From: Beta vulgaris subsp. vulgaris
Lineage: Eukaryota > Streptophyta > Magnoliopsida > Caryophyllales > Amaranthaceae
Length of the DNA stretch: 64,000 bases
Assembly: GCF_026745355.1 (NCBI RefSeq)
Contig: NC_079205.1
Span: forward strand, 63,040,915-63,104,914
Reading direction: 5' to 3'
Numbering within the stretch: the stretch's first letter is position 1; each line of letters starts with the position of its first letter. The position numbers and the translations under genes were made by a program. The notes beneath the pieces are model-generated. The model made no database searches. It saw only the letters and a list, made by a program, of their open reading frames with translations, and was not told where the DNA came from. Below are positions 11,377 to 22,403 of this stretch, one piece after another.

Positions 11377-12696
11377 TTCGCGACACACTTGAGCTGGGCC
11401 GGCTTCTCTCGCTCCTGGACTCGGTCGCTCTTGACCCAAACAGCGTGGACAAATTCATTTGGCTACCCGATAAATCAGGTAATTTTTCTGTATTGTCTTT
11501 CACGAGAGAGTTAGATAAAACCTCCCCCCTTGCTGCAAATAAAACTCTGAAAAATGTGTGGAGAGGCTTGGTACCACACAGAATAGAAATTTTTGTTTGG
11601 CTGGCTATATTGGGGAAACTCAACACTCGTGAAAAACTGTCGAGAATGGGGATCATCCCTCTCGATGAAACCAACTGTGTCTTCTGCAATCAGCACATAG
11701 AAATTGGTGACCACCTGTTCATCCACTGCGGTTTTGCACGAGAATTATGGTACTGGTGGTTCGCTCTTTGGAACCTAAACTGGGTCCTCCCTGCTTCTCT
11801 AAAAGACCTCTTCCTTCAATGGAATTATAGAACCTGCGATGTTTTTTTCAAAAAAATCTGGAGGGCAGTGTTTTTCATAATACTCTGGACTTTGTGGAAG
11901 GACCGTAATTCCAGAATTTTCAGAAAGGAAGCGAGTTCCCCAAACAGCTTCAAGAGATGGTTTTACTCCGCCTACATTGGTGGATAAAGGGTTGGCAAGA
12001 AACATTCCCATATTCAATCAATGATGTGCTCCAAAACCCCATGTGCCTCAAAAGGGGCTCAACTCCAAGGAAACTCAAAGAGTACCATGGTTCCAGTGAA
12101 CATCAATTATGGAGACCTCCCCCTCAAACTGCTCTGAAGTGGAATATTGACGCATCTTTTGATCCTTCCTGTAACCTCAGTGCCGTAGGAGGTGTTCTAC
12201 GAGATGATTCGGGTTCTTTCATTTGCCTCTTCTCATGCCCCATTCCACCTTTGGAGATCAACTCCGCGGAAGTATATGCAATATTTCGAGCCATCAAGCT
12301 CTCAATATCCTCCCCGCCATCAGGAATTCCACATTTATATTTGAATCCGACTCCGCAAATGCAGTAAAATGGTGTAATGCAAAGGATGGAGGACCTTGGA
12401 ATTTAAACTTCATATTAAACTTCATACGACATGTCATTAGCACGCAAATAAAAGCTCAGATAATTCACAAAGGGCGAGCATCAAATGTTGTAGCTGATTA
12501 TCTAGCTAAGAGAGGCTTACGTAGAGAAAATGATTTTATTGCATGGCTTTAAGTCAATGTGTATCAAGCATGCAGATGTAGAAAATCATGTAAATGAGTC
12601 TGATGCTGAAACAAGGATGTAAGCTTTATTTCAACATGCCATTCCATTTATATGGCATGATATAAATAAAATAAACCAAACTATCAAAAAAAAAAT
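11377..12696 (+). mobile_element. 5'-truncated LINE upstream of G2
   Basis: A 17-bp target-site duplication, AAGTGATACGTATATTA, flanks the element (11360-11376 and 12697-12713), and a poly(A) tract lies just before the right copy, so its extent is secure. It encodes the 3' part of LINE ORF2: a zf-RVT region (11445-11987, with FCNQHIEIGDHLFIHCGFA) and an RNase H-like domain (about 12140-12552, with WNIDASFD, INSAEVYAIFRAI and IFESDSANAVKW). A frameshift near 12330 separates the two best frames. It inserted into the distal upstream flank of G2, about 0.8 kb from the start codon. Confidence 0.9.
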
Positions 12697-12713
12697 AAGT
12701 GATACGTATATTA

Positions 12714-13060
12714 TGTATCACTTGGAACAAATGAGCAATGTAGATAATGGCACTAAAGTCAACTAGTTGTGAGTCCTTCCAACTCTTCAATTATGAATCG
12801 GTAAAAATTACCCCAATTCAATCAACCTACTCTAGCAAGTTGGCAAGTAGGCCAAGTATTTTTTCTAAATAATCAAAAAAAGTGGTCCCTCTTAATCAGC
12901 TCTAGTGCAGGCCGCCACCTAGATGGATCCAAGATCGACAAAACTCGATTGCTTCTTGCAACTACCAACTAGTCTTTGTTACTCCCTAACCAAGCCTAGG
13001 TCAACCATACTTCCATATCATTTATTGCAAGGTCTAAAACCTTGTTCTTTTAGAATTAAT
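12714..13060 (+). promoter_or_regulatory. Conserved distal upstream block of G2
   Basis: The block begins around GGCACTAAAG and includes TAGTTGTGAGTCC, AATTATGAATCGGTA and AATCAACCTAC. It recurs upstream of G3 (22195-22403 continuing at 22898), G7 (44140-44326), G6 (48425-48810), G1 (minus, about 4530-4880) and G8 (minus, about 61670-61990). It may be a retained regulatory region or simply ancestral flank carried along by duplication. Confidence 0.5.
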
Positions 13061-13335
13061 TGCAGTTCAGTATAGTTCAATTTTCTCTTATCGTTTGAGT
13101 TTAGTTTAGTTTAGTTAATTTCAATAAAAAAAATACGGCTTAAGAGTATATTTATGAGTGACTAAGACTTGTAAGCTTCCTTGCTCTTTCTTTGTCTATA
13201 TCCTCATTCCCCCCTTCTCTCCAATAATAAGTCTAATAATGAAATATGAATTAGTGGCTCAATATTAATTAAATTTTAAAGTGGAAACTAATTAATTGAA
13301 GTCAATTGATTCACGGGTAGTAATTGAGTTGGCCG

Positions 13336-13396
13336 TTGACCCAGTAATTGAAGTTTCTGTTCTCACTTCTCACACTGCTATTTCTTCTATATAAAG
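13336..13396 (+). promoter_or_regulatory. G2 proximal promoter: W-box and TATA box
   Basis: A W-box core TTGACC lies at 13336-13341 and the TATA box CTATATAAAG at 13387-13396, 81 bp before the start codon. W-boxes bind WRKY factors and are typical of defence-induced genes. G3 and G6 carry a second core, TTGACT, 12 bp upstream; in G2 that site reads TTGAGT and is lost. Confidence 0.6.
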
Positions 13397-13476
13397 AGAC
13401 ATATACAAGAACTTAATGCAATCAAGGAAACTAATACAATTCATTTTTTTTCCGTAGCTATGCAGGTAATCCTCCC

Positions 13477-13557
13477 ATGGCCGTGCCCACATTGCTGCTC
13501 ATTATCATGGTGTTCTTATCACTTAGCTTACGCTTTACAGGTACCATATATATAATA

Positions 13558-13633
<76 letters not shown>

Positions 13634-14006
13634 ACCGTGAGAATCACTCATTTTTTTCTCATTTTACAAAGATTTTGATCATTTCATAACATTTTTGCCC
13701 ATTTTTTGTTTCACTTATTTTATGATTTTGTTCATTTAACAATTTTGTGCTCATTTATCAACGTTTTTGCTCATTTTACGTTTTGCTCATTTTACTTTTT
13801 TTCTCATTGAACTTTTTTATGTTCATTCTACGTTTTTCTTCTTTTACATCTTTGTACATTTTACGTTTTTGACAACTTTATATTTTCTACTCATTTTATG
13901 TTTCTGTTCATTTGTACTTTTTTTTGCTCATTTTAGGAAGTTTTTGCTCATTTTAAGTGGTTCTCACGGTTCTCACCATAAGAAAGTTCTCACCAGAATC
14001 CAACCC

Positions 14007-14042
<36 letters not shown>

Positions 14043-15500
14043 CGCGCGCGCGCGCGCGTGTGCGTGTACTGTCTATTTTAGTTATTAACCGTTATTATTT
14101 AAAGCTATAAATACATTTATTTTCATATAAGGGAACATGTACAAAGTTTTTTTTAAAGGGAGAGGAACATGTAAAAAGTTTGATTCCAAAGATGATCACA
14201 TTAGTTTATCATATATAATAAAATGGGAAATTTCCTGAGGTACCCTTGAGGTTTGACTTAATTATCAAAATACCCTTATTGAATTTTGAAGTTCAAAGTT
14301 TAACTTTCAAGGGTAACTTGGAAAACTAATGCATTTGAATTTTGGTGTATGATAAGGGTATTTTGAATCCAAACACAAAGTTCAGGGGTATCTAAAAAAC
14401 TTTCCAAATAGGAGGGGTAATTTGAGAATTATTTCAAATTTCAGGAGTACCTGAGGAACTGTTCCTAATAAATTAAAATAGACTATTAGATACCACTAAT
14501 CGGCCATTGCCTGAAGGCTTGTACTAATATTTTTTAATGATGATTCAATGTAGAAGCACAAATTGGAGTATGCTATGGAAAACTTGGGAACGACTTACCA
14601 GGGGAGAAAGATGTTGTAAACCTCTATAGATCCAACGGCATAGGCGCAATGAGACTCTATGGTCACGATCTCGCCGCTCTTCAAGCCCTTCAAGGATCAG
14701 GCATTAAACTCATGTTAGGTGTCCCTAATGGAGAAATTGCGTCTCTCGCGTCCGATCAATCGGCCGCGATGCAATGGGTTAAGACGTACGTCGTTCCCTT
14801 TGCATCGTCGATCAAATATATCGTTGTCGGAAACGAAATCCACGCATCCGATCAACAAGCACCATCAGTTCTACCGGCCTTAAAAAATGTTCGCAATGCA
14901 CTAAATTCAAATACCTTAACAAGTAAAATTAAGGTTTCTACATCAATTGACACAACCCTAATCATAAATTCCTTTCCACCATCAAAGAGCGAATTTAAAG
15001 ACACATCATATATAACCCCAATAATCCAATTTTTAGCTACTAATGAGTCACCATTGTTAGTTAATATTTACACTTACTTTGCTTACGTTAGTAATAAGCA
15101 AAGTATTAGTATTGAATATGCACTATTTACGTCCACTAGAACTGTGGTTACTGACCCTAATAATGGAAAGAATTACCAAAATTTATTTGATGCAATGGTG
15201 GATTCAGTTTACGCGGCTCTTGGGAAGGTTGGTGCACCTAACATGGTGATTACGGTGTCCGAAACTGGGTGGCCGTCGGGAGGTGGAGATGCTGCAACGG
15301 TTGCGAATGCGGGGACTTATTACAAGAATTTGATGAATCAAGTAAAGAAGGGGACTCCATTAAAACCAGGGCAGGCAATTGAAACATACTTGTTTGCAAT
15401 GTTTGATGAGAACAATAAACCGGGAGCTAACACAGAGCGTCATTTTGGGCTGTTTACTCCTGATAAGACTCCTAAATATGGGCAACTCAACTTCAGCTAA
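13477..15500 (+). CDS. G2: GH17 endo-1,3-beta-glucanase (PR-2 type), intact
   Basis: This is a secreted beta-1,3-glucanase expected to cut callose and fungal wall glucans. Exon 1 is 13477-13540 (signal peptide MAVPTLLLIIMVFLSLSLRF), the intron 13541-14553 (GT-AG, phase 1), and exon 2 14554-15500, giving 336 aa with no stops. The mature protein starts near EAQIGVCYGKLGNDLP. Catalytic residues by family knowledge are Glu116 in VVGNE (acid/base) and Glu258 in VSETGWPS (nucleophile). [10 protein letters not shown] and the end KYGQLNFS are present. It stops at LNFS with none of the C-terminal extension that marks vacuolar isoforms, so secretion to the apoplast is likely. An AATAAA lies at 15614. 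An out-of-frame ATG at 13460 precedes the chosen start and could lower translation. G6 is its closest relative. Confidence 0.93.
13547..13629. repeat. (TA)n microsatellite in the G2 intron
   Basis: About 80 bp of nearly pure TA begins just after the splice donor and ends at the foldback element. G3 and G6 have only a few TA repeats here. Confidence 0.95.
13630..13974. mobile_element. Foldback-like element in the G2 intron
   Basis: An 18-bp inverted terminal repeat (GAGAACCGTGAGAATCAC at 13630-13647; its complement with one mismatch at 13957-13974) encloses about 310 bp of T-rich DNA in which CTCATTTTAC-like motifs recur. No coding capacity is seen. It is absent from the introns of G3 and G6, so it arrived after those copies split. 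Confidence 0.6.
14007..14068. repeat. Compound (TA)(TG)(CG) repeat
   Basis: This is an uninterrupted alternating purine-pyrimidine run that changes from TA to TG to CG units and then to TGTGCGTG. Such tracts can adopt Z-DNA under negative supercoiling. Confidence 0.9.
14224..14468. mobile_element. MITE in the G2 intron
   Basis: The ends GGGAAATTTCCTGAGGTAC and GTACCTGAGGAACTGTTCC are imperfect inverted repeats. TAATAAA lies on both sides as a possible target duplication. It is about 245 bp and non-coding. Confidence 0.6.
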
Positions 15501-16810
15501 TAGTTTTTTCTATGCAATGATTTCATCCTTTTTAGTTGTTCCATTTCATTTTTCTTCAAATTAAGAGTGTAAGCATCCCATTTCATCTTTGTCAACATAT
15601 GTTTACTGATATGAATAAAAATATCATTTTTGGCTTTTACTTCTGATAAGCATCTCAACCAATTATGAGATGTTTTTATGATAGCCTTCTTTAAAAAAGG
15701 CTACCGTAAGAAATTAATGTGAGCCACGAATTTGTCCTTATCAGCGGATGACACTTATGACTAATTACTATGAATATATTCACATACTCTATATTTCTAA
15801 TACGCGCATATGTATTGAAAGCAATATTTAACTTTTCAAAATTAGTTATAGATTTTTTTAAAGGAAATTCGTTATGAATTATTTTGACTTTAGAAATCGA
15901 ACAGCTGAGAGTAACTGAACTAAACTGAACTGAACTAAAAATAAGTCCAAAAGAACAGGGCCTCATACTCTTTCTTTCTCGATTGTCAACGGTACGTTGC
16001 TGAAACTCCCCCCCCCCCTATATTTCCCTTTTTTCGCTAATTGAAATATGTACTCTTTCACTTATCATAATTCATAATGATAATCCGCAAATTTGCACAT
16101 TCCTAAACAGTACGTATATCAGAAAGAAACAATTGTCAGTAACACTAGCTAGTAGCCACAGTACTATTTCCGTAGTAAGAGGGAATGTCAAGCTTCCTTA
16201 ATGCATCCAATTATATGAACGAGAGGAGCCCACTGAGAATAGCAAGAAGACTATTTTTTCCTTCTAAGTCGTCGGTCGTTGTGCATGAAATTAGTGGTGC
16301 GAACAATAATATTTTGTTGTACGCAAACGTAATACATAGTAGTATTATAGCGACCCGCCCCTTAGAATTAGTTTCGTTGTCTAATTTTTAATTAGCGGAA
16401 TTACAATTAGTTACAAAGTTTATTTGCAAGCACATATATACTTCAAGAAAAGCGTACAAAAGTTGAGTTATACTAATTGATTTCACTAATTAATTTGACG
16501 TCAATCATAAAATTTACATATTGTATATTTGCTCTGTTTCAAAATAATTGACACTTTTTTTAACATGTTTGCCAACGCATATTTTTAACTTATTTCGTAA
16601 AAGTTTCACTTTTTAGGAAGGTTGTATCACTGTATGATACATTGTTTCACTCATGTCCCTATAAGACATCTCCTCATTCTATCAGACTATGACAAATCAA
16701 TCATATTTCTTTTTTTTTTGAATGGCCTATTATCCATACTTCGTAGAGGTGAGTCCATGACAATAGGAAAAAAACAAATGCAAATTTAGATAAGGAGTGA
16801 ATAGACATGA
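15501..16810. other. 3' flank of G2, shared with G6
   Basis: The 3' UTR and about 1.1 kb of downstream sequence match 51106-52170 behind G6. Within the 3' UTR (about 15625-15670) is a degenerate second copy of the end of the coding exon (see the G3 tail duplication). Small open frames such as 16185-16391 differ from the G6 copy mostly at replacement sites and are not credible genes. From about 16760 the sequence matches 27420-27565. Confidence 0.6.
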
Positions 16811-16894
16811 GAGTATTATTTATCAACATCGCTATGTTCTCTTTCTACCCCACGTGATCGTACGACATTCATCGCGCAACGCAGCTTTATTAGG

Positions 16895-19085
16895 TGGATG
16901 GAGCCATTGGAATTGCCTTGAAAAGCCTCTAAACACCCAATTTGTTCATTTCTCGTGAAACCCAAATTTGCCTCAAAATGAACGTAAACGCATCCACATA
17001 TTCGTTCCAAGCCACATGACTCATTTCTAATCACCTCCCATGTCCCTAGGAGGCATCATGTGATGTTCGAAGATCGAACCCCGGGAAAGTTCGAAAGCAT
17101 GTATTATAACCTTCAATTTTTGCTGTTTTTGTGACATGTTTGTACTTCTCTGGATATTTTCTCCAGAAACATTCCTAGCAGTACCGACGTGACTTGTAAT
17201 GTTGCGCATGTGCTTGGCACCATTTGCATTGCCAAGAAAAGATTTTGAACACCCCATTTGTTCATTTCTCGTGAAATCCAAAATTACCTCGCAATGACGT
17301 AAAGGCATCCATATTGTTGTTCCAAGCCACATGAATCCTTTACAATGACCTCCCACGTCTCTAGCAGGCATCCCGTGACGTTCAGAGTTTGGGCCCCGGG
17401 AAAGTCCAAATGCTTGTATTACTTTCAATTTTGGCAGTTTTTGTGACATTCTTGGACTTTTCCAAGCCTGGTCATGTTGCCTCCCGAAACATTTCTAGGA
17501 CTGCCGAAGTGACTTGTAACATTACGCGTGTGCTTCGCACCATTTGCGTTGCCTCGAAAAGCTTCGGAAAACCCATTTGTTCATTTCTCGTGAAACCCAA
17601 AATTGCCTCGAAATGAACGTAAAGGCATCCATATTTGGGTTCCAAGCCACATGACTCCTTTCAAATGACCTCCCATGTCCCTAAAAGGCATCCTGTGGCG
17701 TTCGAAGCTCGGACCCCATGAAAGTTAGAAAGCGTGTATTATAACCTTCAATTTTCGCTGTTTTTGGGACATTTTTGGACTTCTCCGGGCTTGATCATAT
17801 TTTCTCCCGAAATGTTCTTTGGAAAGCCAACGTGACTTGTAACGTGGCGCGGGTGCTTAGCTGTGTTACCTCGAAAAGTCTCTAAATACCCCCATTTTTT
17901 CATTTTTCGTGAAACATAAAACTGTCTCGAAATGAACGTAAAGACATCCACATATTCGTTCCAAGCCACATGACTCCTTTTCAATGACCTCCTATTTCCC
18001 TAGGAGGCATCCCGTGGCGTCGAAGCTCGGACCCGGGGAAAGTCCGAAAATGTGTATTATAACCTTCAATTTTGGTTGTTTTTGGGAAATTTTTGGACTT
18101 CTCCGGGCCTAATCATATTTTCTCCCGAAACGTTCCGAGGAAAAACGACATGACATGTAACGTTGGCGGGCACTTGGCACCATTTTTGTTGCCTCGAAAA
18201 GCCTGTGAACTCCCATTTGCTCATTTCTTGTCAAACCGAACATTGTCTCGAAATGAACATAAAGGCATCCACACACATATTCGTTCCAAGCCACATGACT
18301 TCTTTCCGATATCCTCTCATGCCCCAAGGAGGCATCCCATGGCGTTGGGAGATCGGCCCCGGGAAAGTCCTAAAGCTTGTATTATAACCTTCAATTTTGG
18401 CTGTTTTTAGGACATTTTTGGACTTCTATGGGCCTGGTCATATTTTCTCCCGAAATATTCCTAGAAGTGCCGACGTGACTTGTAACGTTGTGCGGGTACT
18501 TGGTACCATTGGAATTGCCTCGAAAAGCATTTAAACACCCAATTTGTTCATTTCTCGTGAAACCCAAAACCTTGAAATGAACGTAAACGCATCCACATAT
18601 TCGTTCCAAGTCACATGACTCCATTCCAGTCACCTCCATGTCCCTAGGAGGCATCATGTGGCATTCGTTGATTGGACCCCCGAGAAAGTTCGAAATGATG
18701 TATTATAACCATCAATTTTTGCTGTTTTTGCGACATGTTTGTACTTTTCCGGACCTGATCATATTTTCTCCAGAAACGTTCCTAGCAGTACTGACGTGAC
18801 TTGTAATGTTGCGCCAGTGCTTGGCACCATTTGCATTGTCCCGAAAAGATTCTGAACACCCCATTTGTTCATTTCTCGTGAAATCCAAAATAGTCTCGAA
18901 ATGAACATAAAGGTATCCACATATTCGTTCCAAGCTACATGACTCTTTTTCAATGGTGATATTTTCTTGAAACGTTCCTAGGAGAGCCGACGTGACTTGT
19001 AACGTTGTGCGGATATTTCGCACCAATCCCGTTGCCTCCAAAAGCTTTCAAACACCACATTTGTTCATTTCTAGTGAAACCCAAA
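16895..19085. repeat. Tandem satellite array, unit about 320 bp
   Basis: Seven units are visible from the landmark TTCGTTCCAAGCCACATGAC near 17001, 17316, 17634, 17955, 18280, 18600 and 18924, with spacings of 315-325 bp. Each unit carries GAAAGTCCGAAAGC, CTTCAATTTTGGCTGTTTTT, GACGTGACTTGTAACGTTG and TTTGTTCATTTCTCGTGAAA. The units are diverged and the last is truncated. They are more CG-rich than the surroundings. Open frames in both directions simply reflect the repeat and are not genes. Confidence 0.9.
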
Positions 19086-19336
19086 AAAGTAATTTCTACT
19101 GAATATCATTGAGGCAGGAAATTCGCAGGTCATTCAAAGAAATTTTGTCCTCTCGAGTTTCGGAAATGGGAAACAACATGACCTTCATGAGAGTTTCCGT
19201 GCTAAATAGATTTTCAGATTTTTTTTTTTTAATGTTTATTGATTTACACATCCTTACTTCCATTTATGTAGTTCTGTAAGTGAGGTTTTCTTTTTTCATA
19301 ATGCAAAGCGATGGCGTCGGGGTTTATTTTTACCAA

Positions 19337-21125
19337 CACTAGTACAGAAAAGGCAATTTGCGTCGGATGTGAAGCGTCTATTTGCGTCGGACCCTGGTAC
19401 AACGCCAAAGCCCTCGACGCAAATGACTAAGAAACGATCTGCGTCGTATGTGGAAACGACGCAGATTAAGTAGCTATTTGCGTCGCACGTTATATACGGG
19501 GCGACGCAGATGAGTCTGCCCAGCCAACATAGAGCTGTAATGTGCGTCGCACATCTGCTTGGGTGCGACGCAGATGAGTGATTTGCGTCGCACCTTGGGA
19601 TACGTGCGACGCAAATTGGTATTTTTTTTTTAAAAAAAAAAATTTTTTTTGAGAGGGAAAAGAAAATTAATTACAGAAACGTTCATGACTGGAAAATCAA
19701 TGAAGGATACGTTCTGTTGCAAACGCAATAATAAACAGATAAAACGATATAATAAAAACGAATACAACTCCACAACAATAAAATAAAATTACAGATATAC
19801 AACTCCACAACAATAAAATCAATATACAAAATATGGGAGTACTAACTGATTTGCATTAATCTGAATCGAAACAACGAAATACAATCGAAACAACAAGAAG
19901 TACAAGAATGAAATGAGGAACGTAAATTTGAATCGAAATTACAAGAAAATACAAGATTGTTCTAACTGAATCGAACTAAGGAACGAAATACAAAGAGTCT
20001 GTGTTCTACACTAGTGCGTGTTGCTCTGTTTCATGAACCACCAAACCACATTATGTTCCTGGCTGCTGCTGCCGCTCTGTTTCGTGAACCACCAAGCACC
20101 TGCTGCTTGTGTTTTTTAAACGGAAAAAAATGAAAAAAAAACAAAAGGTCATCAGTAGAAAGTTTTTAGTTTTTAGATCTAAAAATGAAAAAACGTATTT
20201 TTAGATCTGAAAATTAAAATCGAAAATCAAATCTAAAAAATGAAAAAAAGGCGATTTCGAGTAGTTGGAATCGAGTTGTTTAATGGCGATTGTGTAGTCG
20301 CCGAAAATCGCGATTTCGAGTGTAGTTGAAAAATCAAGTAGTTGAAAAAAATGAATCAGATCGAAAAATGAAAAAAAAAAAACAAACCTGTGTAGTCGCC
20401 GAAAATCAGATTTCTGCGCAGCTCTTCTTCGAATGTCTCCCTTCGTTCGTTCGTTCGAATGGCCGGAAAACGGAGTTGAGTGAAAGAGAACTTGAACTGA
20501 GAAAATTGTTGAGCGCAATTAGGGTTGAGTGAAGAATCCGCCAACAAGCACCTTGAAAAATCTGACTAATCTGACGAAGAACTTGCAGATTTTTCGGCGA
20601 AGAAAAACAAATGTGGGATGATAAAATGAAAATAAAAATGTAACAGATAAAAAGAAAAATGAGAAGGAGAGAGAAGTTTAAGGAAGGAGAGAAGTTACTG
20701 AAAATGAACTAATGATGAGGAAGGAAAAAGAGAAGGAGAGAGAGAGAAAAGAAGAGATGACGGCTGATATGAGGAAGTAATGAAGTAGGGTTTGGAAATA
20801 AAAAGGAGTGTACAAGTTATCCGCGTGTCTATATTATTGGGCCCAATTATCCGCATCGCACTCTACATACCATCCGACGCACATTGCAGATAGGCCTCAT
20901 TTATTTTCAAGCGATGTGCGTCGTACCTCCATGATGGTGCGACGCATATGGTCCGTATGCGTCGCAGGTAGGAAGGATGCGACGCACATCACTCATACCT
21001 GGTGCTTGTGTGTTGTCTTTTGCGTCGTACCCCAGTGAGCATGCGACGCAAATTTTGTTTTTGCGTCGTTTCCGTGTTTGTGCGACGCAAATGGGGCGAC
21101 GCAAATTGACCTTTTTCTACTAGTG
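19337..21125. mobile_element. Non-autonomous CACTA element
   Basis: The termini CACTAGTACAGAAAAGGCAA and, on the other strand, CACTAGTAGAAAAAGGTCAA are flanked by the 3-bp target duplication CAA (19334-19336 and 21126-21128), as in the CACTA (En/Spm) superfamily. Many TTGCGTCG-type repeats in both orientations lie in the outer 250 bp of each end, the usual subterminal transposase-binding arrangement. It is 1789 bp long and no transposase frame is seen. Confidence 0.92.
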
Positions 21126-21224
21126 CAAGAGGGTTGATTCTCTGGTGGCTTCTTATTGTATTATGTCTTGTCCTAGATGCATGGTAACTTAAATTAAATT
21201 TTTATTGTGGACACTTAAAGCATG

Positions 21225-21330
21225 TTTCAAAATTGGTTGAGATGGTAATTGTGTCATGTTATAATAGCAAGAGGTCACGTGTTCAAATCTTGTTGCAAGC
21301 TAATTTTACTTTTATTAATACGACATGACT
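21225..21330 (+). mobile_element. Possible tRNA-derived SINE fragment
   Basis: TGGTTGAGATGGTAA resembles a pol III A box, and GTGTTCAAATCTTG, about 50 bp later, resembles a B box. No clear tail or target duplication is seen. Confidence 0.35.
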
Positions 21331-21664
21331 TATATACACATTGGACATTCTAATGGAGTAACAAATGTGACACATGGCGTGTATACATTGTGACACACGC
21401 CTTTTAATATATTTGTATAGATATAGATACATTAGTGAAATATAATGCTGCTTTGTACATGATTTCATCAATTACGTATTAAGCAAAACGTATCATAACT
21501 TCATAATAGACATGTCTCACATACAATTATTTGTTTGGGCATTTTATATTTTACTTGGTTATATATACTTGGGAAGTTGGGATATTGAAAAACATTTAGC
21601 TAGAAAAAGTAAGTTTGGCGACAATTTCCATTAAAGTCCCCATTGGAAATGTCGAAATGATATA

Positions 21665-21923
21665 CTTCCTCTGTTTCTAAATAAGTGCAACACTTCTTGT
21701 TTTCACGTTTGCCAATGCATTATTTTAACCGTTAATATCTTCAATTATCAATAAGTAAAAATTATAAAAAGTTGATATTAAAAAAATTCACATTCAGACG
21801 AATCTAACAAGATCCCACATGACTATGTTTTTCCTAAAATGTAAATCACCAAAGCTAATAAAAGTTTAAACTGTGAATAGTAAACACTATGCAAATGTTG
21901 CACTTATTTTGAAACGGAGGAAG
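21665..21923. mobile_element. Stowaway-like MITE
   Basis: The ends CTTCCTCTGTTTCTAAATAA and, in complement, CTTCCTCCGTTTCAAAATAA are flanked by TA on both sides. It is 259 bp and non-coding. It lies at the left of the G3 upstream flank. Confidence 0.75.
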
Positions 21924-22403
21924 TATATTGATAACCAATAATCTCCTACCCAATGAAATGCAAGTAATTTTTTTTTTTTTTTTTTGCTGTTCTATATGCT
22001 TTGAACGATTAATGTCAATGTAAAGGAAAAACTAATTAACATAATTATTATATTTTTAACACTTATGTATGCATAATCTATGTTATCAAGTACTGAAAAA
22101 CAATATGCTGATCAAAAGAGCAGTAAGATAATGGCATAATTATATTTCAATTATAAAACTTAATTGTAATCTATAAGTACGTGTACACTATATTGTGCAT
22201 CACCTAAAGCAATATAGATAGTGGCATAATTAACCCGGCTCCAAACCTCCAAGCCAAGTAGTGAGACAGCTCCAAGCCTCCAAATCAACCCCGCTTGGAC
22301 TGTTCTACTTAGTTGTTAGTCCTTGATCGAAATCCTGTTATGAATCGGTACAAACTGCCCCAATTGAATCAACCCACTTAGCAAGTTGGCATAGTAGGTC
22401 AAG
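21924..22403. other. Upstream flank of G3
   Basis: No gene is seen. From about 22195 it is the conserved distal block shared by the GH17 copies, cut at 22399-22403 by the solo LTR and resuming at 22893. Confidence 0.5.

Noticed and set aside
13477..13689. Continuous 70-residue frame starting at the G2 ATG and running into TA repeats
   Set aside because: Only the first 64 nt are exon 1; the rest is intron after a GT donor that is conserved in all paralogs.
16185..16391. Small frame of 68 residues with a similar frame behind G6 at 51799
   Set aside because: Most differences between the two copies change the amino acid or shorten the frame, as expected for non-coding DNA.
18072..18410. Open frames of up to 140 residues on both strands of the satellite region
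   Set aside because: They follow the 320-bp period, occur in many phases and on both strands, and are broken differently in each unit.
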